64,000 bases of DNA. Source: a bacterium UBA2214. Lineage in GTDB: Bacteria; Zhuqueibacterota; Zhuqueibacteria; Residuimicrobiales; Residuimicrobiaceae. Below the pieces are notes generated by a model. The model was not told where the DNA came from. It saw only the letters and a program-made list of their open reading frames with translations, and did no database searches. Of the stretch, positions 49,104-57,789 are shown one piece after another. Positions within the stretch are counted from its first letter, which is position 1. Each line of letters opens with the position of its first letter. The stretch lies in assembly GCA_002327255.1 (NCBI GenBank), contig DCUM01000204.1, positions 1 through 64,000 of the forward strand, written 5' to 3'. The translations under genes were made by a program, and so were the position numbers.

Positions 49104-49960
49104 TCAGGCAACGCAGACCGCATTGGCTCAAGGTGGATTTGAGCGGTAAAGGCCAGTACTACCACGTCAAAGAGCTGGTTGCCAAACGAGCACTGCATAC
49201 GGTATGCCAGAGTGCCAGGTGTCCGAATATCGGAGAATGCTGGGCGCGTAATACCGCCACTTTCATGATTTTAGGCGACACCTGCACGCGCAATTGCCGT
49301 TTTTGTGCCGTTGACCATGGAGTAGCCGGGCCGGTTGATGGCGATGAACCCGCGCGCGTTGCGGAAGCGGTCGCCGAATTGCACCTCTCCTATGCGGTCA
49401 TTACCTCCGTGACGCGCGATGATTTGCCGGACGGCGGCGCGTGCCAGTTCGCTGAAACCATTCGTGCCATCAAGGGTCGCGCCCCGCATTGTCTGGTGGA
49501 AGTGCTCATCCCGGATTTTCTGGGTTCGAATGCGGCGCTGGAAATGGTGATTGAGGCGGCACCGGATGTACTCAATCATAACCTCGAAACCGTCCCGGCG
49601 CTCTATGAGCGTGTGCGGCCGCAGGCGAATTACCGGCGTTCCCTGGAAGTCCTGCAGCGCGCCCGGCGAAACGGCATGCCTACCAAATCGGGTCTCATGC
49701 TGGGACTGGGAGAAACGCGCGATCAGATTGTATCGACGATGCATGATCTGCGCCACGTCGATTGCCAGATTCTGACCCTTGGACAGTATCTGCAGCCCTC
49801 CCGGCATCATCTCCCCGTCGAACGTTACCTGGAACCGCAAGAATTTGCCGAATTGAAACAGATGGGACTGGATGTTGGATTCAGCCATGTGGAGTCCGGC
49901 CCGCTGGTCCGCAGTTCCTATCATGCCGATAAACAGTCCCTCGAGGCCTTGCGCGGATGA
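49091..49960 (+). CDS. lipA: Lipoyl synthase LipA
   Basis: The 289-residue radical-SAM enzyme inserts sulfur at C6 and C8 of protein-bound octanoate. The auxiliary 4Fe-4S ligands are in CQSARCPNIGEC, the radical-SAM cluster in CTRNCRFC, and the C-terminal RSSYHAD serine motif is present. The ATG overlaps the end of thyX by 13 bases. Its substrate domain is the E2 encoded upstream. No lipB or lplA is seen in the window. Confidence 0.96.
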   Translation: MDRVVRQRRPHWLKVDLSGKGQYYHVKELVAKRALHTVCQSARCPNIGECWARNTATFMILGDTCTRNCRFCAVDHGVAGPVDGDEPARVAEAVAELHLSYAVITSVTRDDLPDGGACQFAETIRAIKGRAPHCLVEVLIPDFLGSNAALEMVIEAAPDVLNHNLETVPALYERVRPQANYRRSLEVLQRARRNGMPTKSGLMLGLGETRDQIVSTMHDLRHVDCQILTLGQYLQPSRHHLPVERYLEPQEFAELKQMGLDVGFSHVESGPLVRSSYHADKQSLEALRG

Positions 49961-50011
49961 TGATCAGGCATTGAACCAGCTTTATAACCTTACACCTGAG
50001 AGAGAAACGAT

Positions 50012-50599
50012 ATGGCGATTTTACCCGTCATCAAATATGGACACCCGACCTTGCGAAAAATGGCTCAACCCGTCCGGCCGGAAGAGATTGATTCCCGGTT
50101 CATTGAGGATATGATAGAGACCATGCTTGCCCTGGATGGCGCTGGCCTGGCAGCCAATCAGGTTGACAGCCTGCAGAAAATCCTCGTCGCCGTAGAACCC
50201 AAAAAAGATATGATTCACGTCCTGATCAATCCGGTCATTGCCGGATACAGCGAAAGAAGCGAAACAGACAGCGAAGGCTGTCTGAGTCTGCCGGGATTGC
50301 AGGCCACGGTGGAGCGTCACAGCAAAATAGTCGTTAACGCCCTCACGCCTGATGGGGAAAAGGTGGAAATTCAGGCACGCGGACTCTTTGCGCGCATTCT
50401 CCAGCATGAAATTGATCATCTCAACGGCATTCTTTACATCGACCGGGCTGATCTGGATACGCTGGTTTGGCTACGCGATGTGAGTGAAAAGGAGGTTATG
50501 ACAGAACCCGCCACCCTGGAGGAAGTTCAGAAAGCGTATAATAAACAATACCATAAAGCCGTGCCGCTCAGTGTATTTTCGCCCCCGAAAAATACTTGA
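50012..50599 (+). CDS. def: Peptide deformylase
   Basis: The 195-residue metalloenzyme removes the N-formyl group from nascent proteins. The three motifs are GAGLAANQ, EGCLSLPG and QHEIDHLNG, with the metal bound by the Cys and two His. It has a roughly 25-residue C-terminal extension (KAYNKQYHKAVPLSVFSP) beyond a typical type 1 deformylase. The start has GAGAGAAACG upstream. It follows lipA by 51 bases and is the last gene before the ROK promoter. Confidence 0.95.
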   Translation: MAILPVIKYGHPTLRKMAQPVRPEEIDSRFIEDMIETMLALDGAGLAANQVDSLQKILVAVEPKKDMIHVLINPVIAGYSERSETDSEGCLSLPGLQATVERHSKIVVNALTPDGEKVEIQARGLFARILQHEIDHLNGILYIDRADLDTLVWLRDVSEKEVMTEPATLEEVQKAYNKQYHKAVPLSVFSPPKNT

Positions 50600-50624
50600 A
50601 TATTTCATCCTGTTTTTCTATTTT
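50596..50624 (+). promoter_or_regulatory. Promoter TTGAAT-N17-TATTTT for the ROK kinase gene
   Basis: The -35 overlaps the stop codon of def. The transcript start is near 50631, about 44 bases before the gene. Confidence 0.45.
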
Positions 50625-50674
50625 AAGCACAAACAGGGGCAACACAGAGCACAGGACGGCAACAGGGAGTTGTG

Positions 50675-51637
50675 ATGAGCAATGATTCATTGGCATTTAT
50701 TGGACTCGATCTGGGCGGCACTTTTTTAAAATATGCCTTGGGGCGTGAGGATGGAAAGGTGCTGGCCAAGGGGAAAATGCCCAGCCGGGCTCAGGAATCA
50801 AGGGATAAAACATTTGAGGTCATGTTCATGGCCATCGCAGAGATGCTTGAAAAAGCGAAATCTTTTTCTGTGCATGTCGCCGGTATGGGGGTGGGCAGTC
50901 CCGGTGCCGTGGATTTCGATCATGGACGCATCCTCGGCAATACGCCCAATCTGCCCAATTGGTCGGACGCCGACATCCGCGGCGAATTGGAGTCCAGGTT
51001 CAATATCCCGGTTTGGGCCGATAACGATGCCAACCTGATGACCCTGGCCGAGTGCCGCTACGGCGCGGCCAAGGGCAGCCGCTATGTCATCGCGCTGACG
51101 CTGGGTACGGGTATCGGTGGCGGGATTGTTATCGATGATCAACTCTATCGCGGTGCGCGTTTTTCAGGTTCTGAATTGGGCCACATGAGCATCAATTTTG
51201 AGGGACCGCCCTGTGGTTGCGGATGCGTTGGCTGTATCGAGGCTTATGCGTCCGCCCCCGCTATAGTGAAAAATTATCGTGAAAAACTCGCCAACAAACA
51301 CTTTCCGACGCCCAATCCAATCACGACCGAAATCATCTTTCAGCATGCCAAAGACGGTGACCTGCTCGCCAATCAGGTCATCGACGAAATCTGTTTTTAT
51401 CTGGGCGCAGCCATCGGCAGCCTCATCAATATCTTCAATCCGCAAGTCGTTGTCATCGGTGGTGGCGTCGCGGATGCCGGCGATGAGTTCATTCAGCGTA
51501 TTTGGCAGGCTGTCCACGGCAGAGCCATGGAAGCCGCGCTGCGTGGTGTGCGCCTTGAACGGGCCAGTCTGGGTAACGATGCCGGCGTGGTGGGCGCCTT
51601 TGCACTTGCCGCAGATTGCTACAAAGCCCTTTCGTGA
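50675..51637 (+). CDS. ROK-family sugar kinase (glucokinase-like)
   Basis: The 320-residue cytoplasmic kinase has the ATP-phosphate loop GLDLGGTFLK, the catalytic Asp in WADNDANLMTL, the ROK signature with GTGIGGGIV and GSELGHM, and the zinc-binding CGCGCVGCIEAYAS. It has no N-terminal DNA-binding domain, so it is an enzyme, not a repressor. Glucose is the default substrate, but mannose or N-acetyl sugars are possible. The ATG follows GGGAG by five bases; a GTG one codon earlier is rejected. Confidence 0.9.
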   Translation: MSNDSLAFIGLDLGGTFLKYALGREDGKVLAKGKMPSRAQESRDKTFEVMFMAIAEMLEKAKSFSVHVAGMGVGSPGAVDFDHGRILGNTPNLPNWSDADIRGELESRFNIPVWADNDANLMTLAECRYGAAKGSRYVIALTLGTGIGGGIVIDDQLYRGARFSGSELGHMSINFEGPPCGCGCVGCIEAYASAPAIVKNYREKLANKHFPTPNPITTEIIFQHAKDGDLLANQVIDEICFYLGAAIGSLINIFNPQVVVIGGGVADAGDEFIQRIWQAVHGRAMEAALRGVRLERASLGNDAGVVGAFALAADCYKALS

Positions 51638-51647
51638 TGTAATTTTT

Positions 51648-52670
51648 ATGTCTGATCATCCAGAGACCGCCATGCTGAGCCGATTACCGGCTTTCACCCC
51701 TTTGGCCAATTTGCCGACGCCCATTCAGCCCCTGCTGAAATGGCAGGAAAAAACCGCCGGCGTAAACTGGTGGATAAAGCGGGATGATCTCACGGCCAAT
51801 GCCGCCAGCGGGAACAAGATTCGCAAGCTCGAGTATGTCGCCCATGCGGCGCTTGCCCGGGATGCGGATGTCCTCATCACCTGCGGAGGCCTGCAATCCA
51901 ATCACGCCAGAACGACTGCACTGGTCGCCGCACAATTGGGATTGAAATCACACCTGGTTCTCCGCGGCGAAATGCCCGCGCAATGGAATGGCAATTTTCT
52001 CCTGGATAAAATCGCGGGCGCCACGATCAGCTTCATAACACCCGAAGAATACGCAGCGGCTAATTGGCAGATCATGCACACCGTGGCCGAATCGTACGCA
52101 GCAAAAGGCATCAAGGCGATCGTCATTCCCGAAGGCGCTTCCGATGCACTCGGCACCTTTGGCTATGCCAAAGCCGTAGAGGAGATCATACAACAAGCGC
52201 AGGCCATGGGGGTCTCGTTCGATGCGGTCTTTTGCGCCACCGGTTCAGGCGGTACGCAGGCCGGCCTGATACTGGGCAAAGCCCTATATGGCTGGAACGC
52301 AACCGTTTATGGCATCAACATCTGTGATGATGAAGCCTATTTTCAGCAAAAAATTCGCACCATTCTCGATGGTGTCCGGGCGGACTATCTGCCGGAATTT
52401 GCGGCAGCCCGGCAGGATATTCGGCTGCTCGATGGCCATATTGGTGATGGGTATGCCAAAACCCGGCCTGAAGAATTGGCCACGCTGATCGCGTTTGCCC
52501 GCCTCGAGGGCATCATCCTTGATCCCGTCTACTCCGGCAAAGCACTGCACGGCCTCATGAAAGAATTCAATAAAGGACGTTTTGCCGGATTGGCCAATAT
52601 TCTCTTTCTGCATACCGGCGGCCTCTTTGGCCTGTTTCCCTTTGAAGCGCAATTTCAGACTGTGTGCTGA
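51648..52670 (+). CDS. D-cysteine desulfhydrase/ACC deaminase-type PLP enzyme
   Basis: The 340-residue fold-type II PLP enzyme has the cofactor Lys in ASGNKIRKLEY, phosphate-binding TGSGGTQAG and LQSNHARTTA near residue 90. The family includes D-cysteine desulfhydrase (giving pyruvate, H2S and ammonia) and ACC deaminase; the KRDDLT and SNH features fit D-cysteine desulfhydrase. The ATG at 51648, ten bases after the ROK stop, lacks a clear Shine-Dalgarno site; an ATG at 51672 is the alternative. The substrate is not proven. Confidence 0.85.
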   Translation: MSDHPETAMLSRLPAFTPLANLPTPIQPLLKWQEKTAGVNWWIKRDDLTANAASGNKIRKLEYVAHAALARDADVLITCGGLQSNHARTTALVAAQLGLKSHLVLRGEMPAQWNGNFLLDKIAGATISFITPEEYAAANWQIMHTVAESYAAKGIKAIVIPEGASDALGTFGYAKAVEEIIQQAQAMGVSFDAVFCATGSGGTQAGLILGKALYGWNATVYGINICDDEAYFQQKIRTILDGVRADYLPEFAAARQDIRLLDGHIGDGYAKTRPEELATLIAFARLEGIILDPVYSGKALHGLMKEFNKGRFAGLANILFLHTGGLFGLFPFEAQFQTVC

Positions 52671-52707
52671 CCAGAAGCCTCCGGCGTCATCGAAATTAAA
52701 AAAAAGG

Positions 52708-52736
52708 TTGCATTTTTTAATAAATATGAGTACACT
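52708..52736 (+). promoter_or_regulatory. his operon promoter TTGCAT-N17-TACACT
   Basis: It places the transcript start near 52743, just ahead of the leader-peptide ribosome site, and precedes the leader peptide and attenuator. Confidence 0.6.
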
Positions 52737-52758
52737 GATGGAAATTAAGGAGCGTAAC

Positions 52759-52812
52759 GTGTATTTCAGCCGCGTCCATCATCAGCACCACCATCACACC
52801 TGTGAGACTTGA
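52759..52812 (+). CDS. hisL: His operon leader peptide
   Basis: A 17-codon reading frame starts at GTG six bases after a strong AAGGAG site and encodes MYFSRVHHQHHHHTCET. Six of seven consecutive codons (52777-52797) are histidine, the hallmark of a his attenuator peptide; enterobacterial HisL has seven in a row. Ribosomes stalling here when His-tRNA is scarce would cover CAGCCG at 52767-52772, which otherwise can pair with CGGCTG at 52824-52829. An upstream in-frame ATG (52738 or 52726) could also start it, but the ribosome site fits the GTG. Confidence 0.85.
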   Translation: MYFSRVHHQHHHHTCET

Positions 52813-52847
52813 GAGATAGGTTACGGCTGCAGTACGTTTTGATTACA

Positions 52848-52877
52848 GGCCCGCTGATCCTATCAGCGGGCCTTTTT
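52848..52877 (+). terminator. his attenuator terminator
   Basis: A perfect 11-bp stem GGCCCGCTGAT/ATCAGCGGGCC with a three-base loop is followed by five T, 27 bases before hisG. GATAGG (52815-52820) is complementary to CCTATC (52859-52864) in the loop and 3' arm, a possible antiterminator pairing. Confidence 0.88.
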
Positions 52878-52903
52878 ATTTGAAACTCGAGGAAAGGGAA
52901 AAT

Positions 52904-53800
52904 ATGATTGACTGGAATGGTCTTGATGATAAAGTCTTGAAAATCGGGTTGCCCAAAGGAAGTCTGCAGGAGGCAACGTTGCGCTTGTTGGCAAAGGCCG
53001 GTTTTCATTTTTCCGTGAGCGAAAGGTCCTACTTTCCTTCCATCGATGACCCGGATATCCAGGCCATACTCATTCGTGCACAGGAGATCGCCAAATATGT
53101 TGAGGATGGCATCTTTGATATCGGTTTGACGGGTAAAGACTGGATTCTGGAGAATCGTGCCGATGTTGTTGAAGTCGCTGAACTCACCTATGCCAAATTG
53201 ACGATGCGACCGGTCAAATGGGTGCTCGCCGTACCCACGGAGTCCCCGATAAAAAGTGTTCAGGATCTTCAGGGCAAACGCATTGCCACCGAGATCGTCA
53301 ATCTCACCAAAGATTATCTGAGTGGGCACGGTGTCTCCGCGGATGTCGAATTTTCATGGGGCGCCACGGAAGTCAAAGCCCCTACACTGGTCGATGCCAT
53401 TGTCGAGGTTACGGAAACCGGCAGTTCGTTGCGCGCCAATAATCTGCGCATCGTTGAAGTGCTGCTGGAGTCGCGCACCATGCTCATCGCCAACAAGATG
53501 AGCTGGCAGAATGAGAGCAAAAGAGAACGCATTGAAAACCTCAACATGCTGCTCCAGGGCGCGATTGTGGCGGAGGGCAAAGTGGGATTGAAGATGAATG
53601 TCCGCCAAACCCAACTGGAAGGCCTCATGCAGCAATTGCCAGCCATGAAGCAGCCAACCGTTTCACCGCTGCACGGCGGTGAATGGGTTGCGGTGGAAAC
53701 GATCGTCGAGGAAGCCCTGGTGCGCAAGCTCATTCCGAATCTGAAGCGTGCCGGCGCACAGGACATCATTGAATACCCGTTGAATAAAGTCATTTATTGA
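52904..53800 (+). CDS. hisG: ATP phosphoribosyltransferase, long form HisG
   Basis: The 298-residue enzyme joins ATP and PRPP in the first step of histidine synthesis. The catalytic part has [20 protein letters not shown] and [15 protein letters not shown] (PRPP site). The extra C-terminal domain (about 220-298) is the ACT-like regulatory domain of the long form, so feedback inhibition by histidine is expected and no HisZ is needed. The ATG at 52904 follows GAGGAAAGGG; an in-frame start at 52880 lies at the attenuator base and is rejected. Confidence 0.95.
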   Translation: MIDWNGLDDKVLKIGLPKGSLQEATLRLLAKAGFHFSVSERSYFPSIDDPDIQAILIRAQEIAKYVEDGIFDIGLTGKDWILENRADVVEVAELTYAKLTMRPVKWVLAVPTESPIKSVQDLQGKRIATEIVNLTKDYLSGHGVSADVEFSWGATEVKAPTLVDAIVEVTETGSSLRANNLRIVEVLLESRTMLIANKMSWQNESKRERIENLNMLLQGAIVAEGKVGLKMNVRQTQLEGLMQQLPAMKQPTVSPLHGGEWVAVETIVEEALVRKLIPNLKRAGAQDIIEYPLNKVIY

Positions 53801-53803
53801 TGG

Positions 53804-55099
53804 ATGGGCACCATGATCACGGTCTATCAGGATAGCGAAATTGAATCTTTTTTACAGCGTTTCCAGTCACGGCGTCAGGAAATCGGCGTTGAAGTGGAGG
53901 CCGCGGTGCGTGAAATTCTCCGCGATGTCGAGAAACTCGGCGATGCGGCTCTGTACACCTATGCCGGAAAGTTCGATCGGGTGCCTTTGGAAGAAATCGG
54001 GCTTCTGGTCCCGGAGAGTCAATTACAAGCGGCACATAAAAATCTCGACCCGTCCTTGTTGCAGGCGTTGCGCAGCGCGCGAGAAAATATCGCGCGGTTT
54101 CACAGCCGTGCCGTGCCGCAATCGTGGATGAGTTGGGAGGCGGATGGCATTATCCTCGGACAGCGTCTGCTGCCACTCGATCGTGTGGGTATTTATGTGC
54201 CGGGTGGACGGGCGGCCTATCCCTCTTCACTGCTGATGGGCGTGGTTCCGGCGCAAGTGGCGGGTGTGCGCGAAATTGTCATCACAACACCCTGCGATGG
54301 CAACGGGAATATCCATGCGACGATTTTGGCCGCTGCCTGGGAACTGGGTATACGCCAGGTTTATCGCGTAGGCGGTGCCCAGGCTGTAGCCGCCCTGGCT
54401 TATGGCACCCAAACCATCCCGCGCGTGGATAAAATCGTCGGACCCGGAAATATCTATGTGGCGACGGCGAAAAAGATGGTCTATGGAACCACCGGCATCG
54501 ATATGGTGGCCGGTCCCAGTGAAGTGGTCGTTGTGGCCGATGAGACAGCCGATCCGGCCTATATCGCCGCCGATCTTCTCGCTCAGGCTGAACACGATCC
54601 CCTCGCTTCTGCCATTCTCATCACGCCCTCCCGGGAACTGGCGCGTGCGACCGCCGGGCAATTGAACCGACTCGCGGCGCCGTTGCCGCGAAAAAGCATC
54701 ATCGCCGAGGCCTTGCGCCACTACGGCGCCCTCTTGATCAGCAAAGATTTGCACGAAGCGGCCGCCCTGTCGAACCGTCTTGCGCCGGAACATCTTGGAC
54801 TTCACCTCGACGATCCCTGGCGCTGGCTGCCTGCGTTCGTCTGCGCCGGCGCCATTTTCCTCGGTCATCATTCACCGGAAGCAGTGGGCGACTATTGGGC
54901 CGGGCCCAATCATATTCTGCCAACCAACGGTTCCGCGCGATTTGCATCGCCATTGCGCACTGAAGATTTCCTGCGCGCCAGCAGCCTGGTCTGTTACACA
55001 CAGGAGGGACTCACCAAAGCGAGTCCCTTCATTCAACAATTTGCCGCCAGCGAAGGATTGCTGGCACATGCCCAATCGGTCACCATTCGAGTGAAATAA
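53804..55099 (+). CDS. hisD: Histidinol dehydrogenase
   Basis: The 431-residue zinc enzyme oxidises histidinol to histidine in two NAD+ steps. Features: VPGGRAAYPSSLLM, VGGAQAVAALAYGT, IVGPGNIYVATAK, AGPSEV, LLAQAEHDP, and the His pair in RLAPEHLGLH. The start could be the ATG at 53804 or the one at 53813; both sit in a short stretch after the hisG stop with no strong Shine-Dalgarno site, so translational coupling is likely. Confidence 0.96.
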   Translation: MGTMITVYQDSEIESFLQRFQSRRQEIGVEVEAAVREILRDVEKLGDAALYTYAGKFDRVPLEEIGLLVPESQLQAAHKNLDPSLLQALRSARENIARFHSRAVPQSWMSWEADGIILGQRLLPLDRVGIYVPGGRAAYPSSLLMGVVPAQVAGVREIVITTPCDGNGNIHATILAAAWELGIRQVYRVGGAQAVAALAYGTQTIPRVDKIVGPGNIYVATAKKMVYGTTGIDMVAGPSEVVVVADETADPAYIAADLLAQAEHDPLASAILITPSRELARATAGQLNRLAAPLPRKSIIAEALRHYGALLISKDLHEAAALSNRLAPEHLGLHLDDPWRWLPAFVCAGAIFLGHHSPEAVGDYWAGPNHILPTNGSARFASPLRTEDFLRASSLVCYTQEGLTKASPFIQQFAASEGLLAHAQSVTIRVK

Positions 55100-55102
55100 A
55101 CG

Positions 55103-56161
55103 ATGGAAAATTATTTTAAAGCGAGCGTTCTCAGTCTGCCCGGTTATGGCGCGCCTCCCCAGGAAGCGCCTGCCGCCAAACTCAATCAAAATGAGAGTCC
55201 CTTTGACTTGCCCGCTGCCTTGAAAAAAGAGATACTCGATAAAGCGCTAACGCTGTCCTGGAATCGCTATCCGGTCAATGAGTCACCGCGATTGAAAGAA
55301 GCCCTGGCCGCCTGGCACCAGCTGGCGCCAGAGCAGATTTTGCTTGGAAACGGGTCGAACCAGCTGCTGCAAACCATCCTGAGTGGATGCACGGAACCCG
55401 GAGAGAAAATACTCTGCTGTCCGCCGACTTTTTCCCTGTTCGAGCTGTATATCGCGCTCTATGGGGGCGAAGCGCTTCTGGTACCCCGTCTTCCCGGTTC
55501 AGAAACCCCGCAAGCGGAGATCATGACGGCGATCAAAACCCGGCAACCCAAATTGATCCTGTTCTGTTCACCCAATAATCCCACTGGCAGCGAATTCGAG
55601 GTGGCTTTTGTCGAACAAGTCTGTGATGTTTCCCGCGGACTGGTCGTCGTCGATGAAGCCTATGCAGAATTCAGCACCCAATCCTTTTTACCGCTGTTGA
55701 AACAGCGTAAAAATCTGGTCCTCTCCCGTACTTTTTCCAAAGCCTTCAGCATGGCGGGCCTGCGACTGGGATATCTGATGGCGGACGCAGAAATCATCGC
55801 GCAGTGGCGTAAAGTGAATCTGCCCTATAATATCAATCTCTTCACAGAACTGGTTGGCTTGACCCTTTTGAATCATCGTGCGCTCATCGAGCAACAGGTA
55901 CAATTCATCATCCGGCAACGCGAATGGTTGCTCGCGCAGATGCAACAGATCGATGCCATCAAAGCCTGTCCTTCCGCGGCCAATTTCATCCTGTTTTCCT
56001 GTCCGGATGGCAAAGCGCTCTTTGCGCACCTCAAGGGAAGAGGCATTCTCGTGCGCGATGTGTCGGGCTATTGGGGCTTGGAAAACCATTTGCGCGTAAA
56101 TGCCGGAAGTTTGCTGGAAAATCAATTATTTATCACCGCATTGCATGAATACTATCTATAG
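55103..56161 (+). CDS. hisC: Histidinol-phosphate aminotransferase
   Basis: The 352-residue fold-type I PLP enzyme has KLNQNESPFDLP near the N-terminus, GNGSNQLL, PNNPTGSEF, the PLP-linked Lys in SRTFSKAFSMAGLRLGY and a C-terminal Arg in LRVNAGSLLEN. It transaminates imidazole-acetol phosphate. It lies three bases after hisD and nine before hisB, so all are co-translated. Confidence 0.95.
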   Translation: MENYFKASVLSLPGYGAPPQEAPAAKLNQNESPFDLPAALKKEILDKALTLSWNRYPVNESPRLKEALAAWHQLAPEQILLGNGSNQLLQTILSGCTEPGEKILCCPPTFSLFELYIALYGGEALLVPRLPGSETPQAEIMTAIKTRQPKLILFCSPNNPTGSEFEVAFVEQVCDVSRGLVVVDEAYAEFSTQSFLPLLKQRKNLVLSRTFSKAFSMAGLRLGYLMADAEIIAQWRKVNLPYNINLFTELVGLTLLNHRALIEQQVQFIIRQREWLLAQMQQIDAIKACPSAANFILFSCPDGKALFAHLKGRGILVRDVSGYWGLENHLRVNAGSLLENQLFITALHEYYL

Positions 56162-56169
56162 GTGGATGC

Positions 56170-56760
56170 ATGGAACGTTGTGCTGAATGGGAGCGAAAAA
56201 CCCGCGAAACCGCTGTCGCCGTACGGTTGCAGCTCGAGGGATCCGGAACCGCGGAGATCGCGACCGGAATCGGTTTTTTTGATCATCTGCTCGATGCGCT
56301 TTGCCGCCATGCCGGCCTGGATTTGTCGGTAAAAACGACGGGCGATCTTGAAGTCGATGGGCATCATACGGTTGAAGATACGGGGATCGTGCTGGGGAAA
56401 GCCTTTGACGCGGCGCTGGGAGATCGCAGCGGGATTCGCCGCTTCGGTTACGCCTGCTGTCCGCTGGACGAAGCACTGGTGCGTGCCGTGGTGGACATCA
56501 GCGGCCGCGGCGGTTTTTATTTCACAACCGTGCTGCCGCTTGCACAGGTGGGCGCCTTCGCCGGCGAACTGCTCCCCGAGTTTTTTCGTGCACTGGCCTT
56601 GAACGGCCACTTCACCCTGCATCTGGATCTGTTGAAAGGGGAGAATCAGCATCATCTGCAGGAAGCGGCCATGAAAGCCTTTGCGATTGCCTGGCGGGAA
56701 GCGGTTATGGTGCAGGCGGCGCAGCGCGGTGTTCCCTCCACCAAGGGGACGTTGCGATGA
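56170..56760 (+). CDS. hisB: Imidazoleglycerol-phosphate dehydratase
   Basis: The 196-residue manganese enzyme has the two His-rich motifs GFFDHLLDALCRHAG with DGHHTVED, and FFRALALNGHFTLH with GENQHHLQEA. It is monofunctional: the N-terminal histidinol-phosphatase half of enterobacterial HisB is absent, so the phosphatase must be elsewhere. Its stop overlaps hisH by four bases (ATGA). Confidence 0.95.
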   Translation: MERCAEWERKTRETAVAVRLQLEGSGTAEIATGIGFFDHLLDALCRHAGLDLSVKTTGDLEVDGHHTVEDTGIVLGKAFDAALGDRSGIRRFGYACCPLDEALVRAVVDISGRGGFYFTTVLPLAQVGAFAGELLPEFFRALALNGHFTLHLDLLKGENQHHLQEAAMKAFAIAWREAVMVQAAQRGVPSTKGTLR

Positions 56761-57359
56761 ACCTCGGCATCATCGATTATGGGGCGGGGAATCTGCGCAG
56801 TGTCGCCAAGGCGGTGGAATATTGCGGCGCCACAGCGCAGATTATCGCCACGCCGCGAGAGATTCTGCACATGGACAAGATCATCCTGCCTGGCGTTGGC
56901 GCCTTTGGACACGCCATGTCCGCGCTTGCGCAGCTCGACCTGCTCGATGCGCTCAAAACATTCATGCAGAGCGGCAAACCCTTTCTCGGCATCTGTCTCG
57001 GCATGCAGGTGCTATTTGGCGACAGCGAGGAGAGTCCCGGCGTACCGGGGATCAATATCTTCCCCGGCCACGTGCGTCGTTTCCCAAACCACCTCAAAGT
57101 ACCCCATTTGGGCTGGAATCAAATCATCCCCGAGAAATCCTCGCCGCTTTTCAGGGGTGTGCCGGAAGAAGCTTTCTTTTATTTTGCACACTCGTATTAT
57201 GCACATCCAGTGCAATCGGAATGTATCATTGCAACAACTGATTATCAGGGCAGTTACACAGCTGCAACGGCCCGTGAGCCTGTATTTGGCATTCAATTTC
57301 ATCCGGAAAAATCACAAAGCAACGGTCTGCTTGTATTGAACAATTTTATCACGCTTTAG
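56757..57359 (+). CDS. hisH: Imidazole glycerol phosphate synthase glutaminase subunit
   Basis: The 200-residue class I glutamine amidotransferase supplies ammonia to HisF. The oxyanion strand is LPGVGAF, the nucleophile Cys in GICLGMQ, and the His/Glu pair in GIQFHPEKSQ. It overlaps hisB by four bases. Unusually, it is followed by a 430-base gap before hisA. Confidence 0.95.
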   Translation: MNLGIIDYGAGNLRSVAKAVEYCGATAQIIATPREILHMDKIILPGVGAFGHAMSALAQLDLLDALKTFMQSGKPFLGICLGMQVLFGDSEESPGVPGINIFPGHVRRFPNHLKVPHLGWNQIIPEKSSPLFRGVPEEAFFYFAHSYYAHPVQSECIIATTDYQGSYTAATAREPVFGIQFHPEKSQSNGLLVLNNFITL

Positions 57360-57789
57360 CCGGAAGCATTTAACCTGAATAATTCACACAACACCAGGGC
57401 ACAAAGCTCACAAAGAGCACCGGGTGAATTTATTGATTAAACAATATTGGATTGATCCCTTAAATGATAACCGTCATATACTTCGTGTGCCTGGTGGACT
57501 TTGCGTGAAAAATGCATTTTGAAACCTGTTGTGCCGAATCATATGGTATCCAGGCAAGTCGCAGCTTTTGTTGGCCTGTTTGCTGATTCATCAGGTTAAA
57601 TACTCCGAAAAAACGAGGCGGAATCGATAATTGTAGTGTTTTGGATTGAAACCTTATCAACCGTTTTTTGGCAATGCATGCGCCTGGTGGTTGCGTTCAG
57701 TTTTGAGACTTGGCGCTTTCTATCGCAAGGTTGGCAGGCATGTTACTGCTGCCAATTCCGGTGTGTGCGGGTTCAGATCAGGAGGTAAA
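57360..57789. other. Non-coding gap splitting the his operon
   Basis: About 430 bases, AT-rich in the first 300, between hisH and hisA. No gene is supported: a 66-codon minus-strand frame (57460-57660) has no ribosome site and no recognisable family. A weak promoter-like pair TTGATC-N17-CATATA (57452-57480) could give hisA-F-I its own start. No terminator hairpin is obvious. Confidence 0.45.

Noticed and set aside
52582..52758. Longer upstream extension of the His-rich leader frame
   Set aside because: It overlaps the PLP enzyme gene and the promoter; the GTG at 52759 has the only well-placed ribosome site.
57460..57660. 66-codon minus-strand frame in the his operon gap
   Set aside because: No ribosome site, no homology I recognise and AT-rich composition; treated as non-coding.
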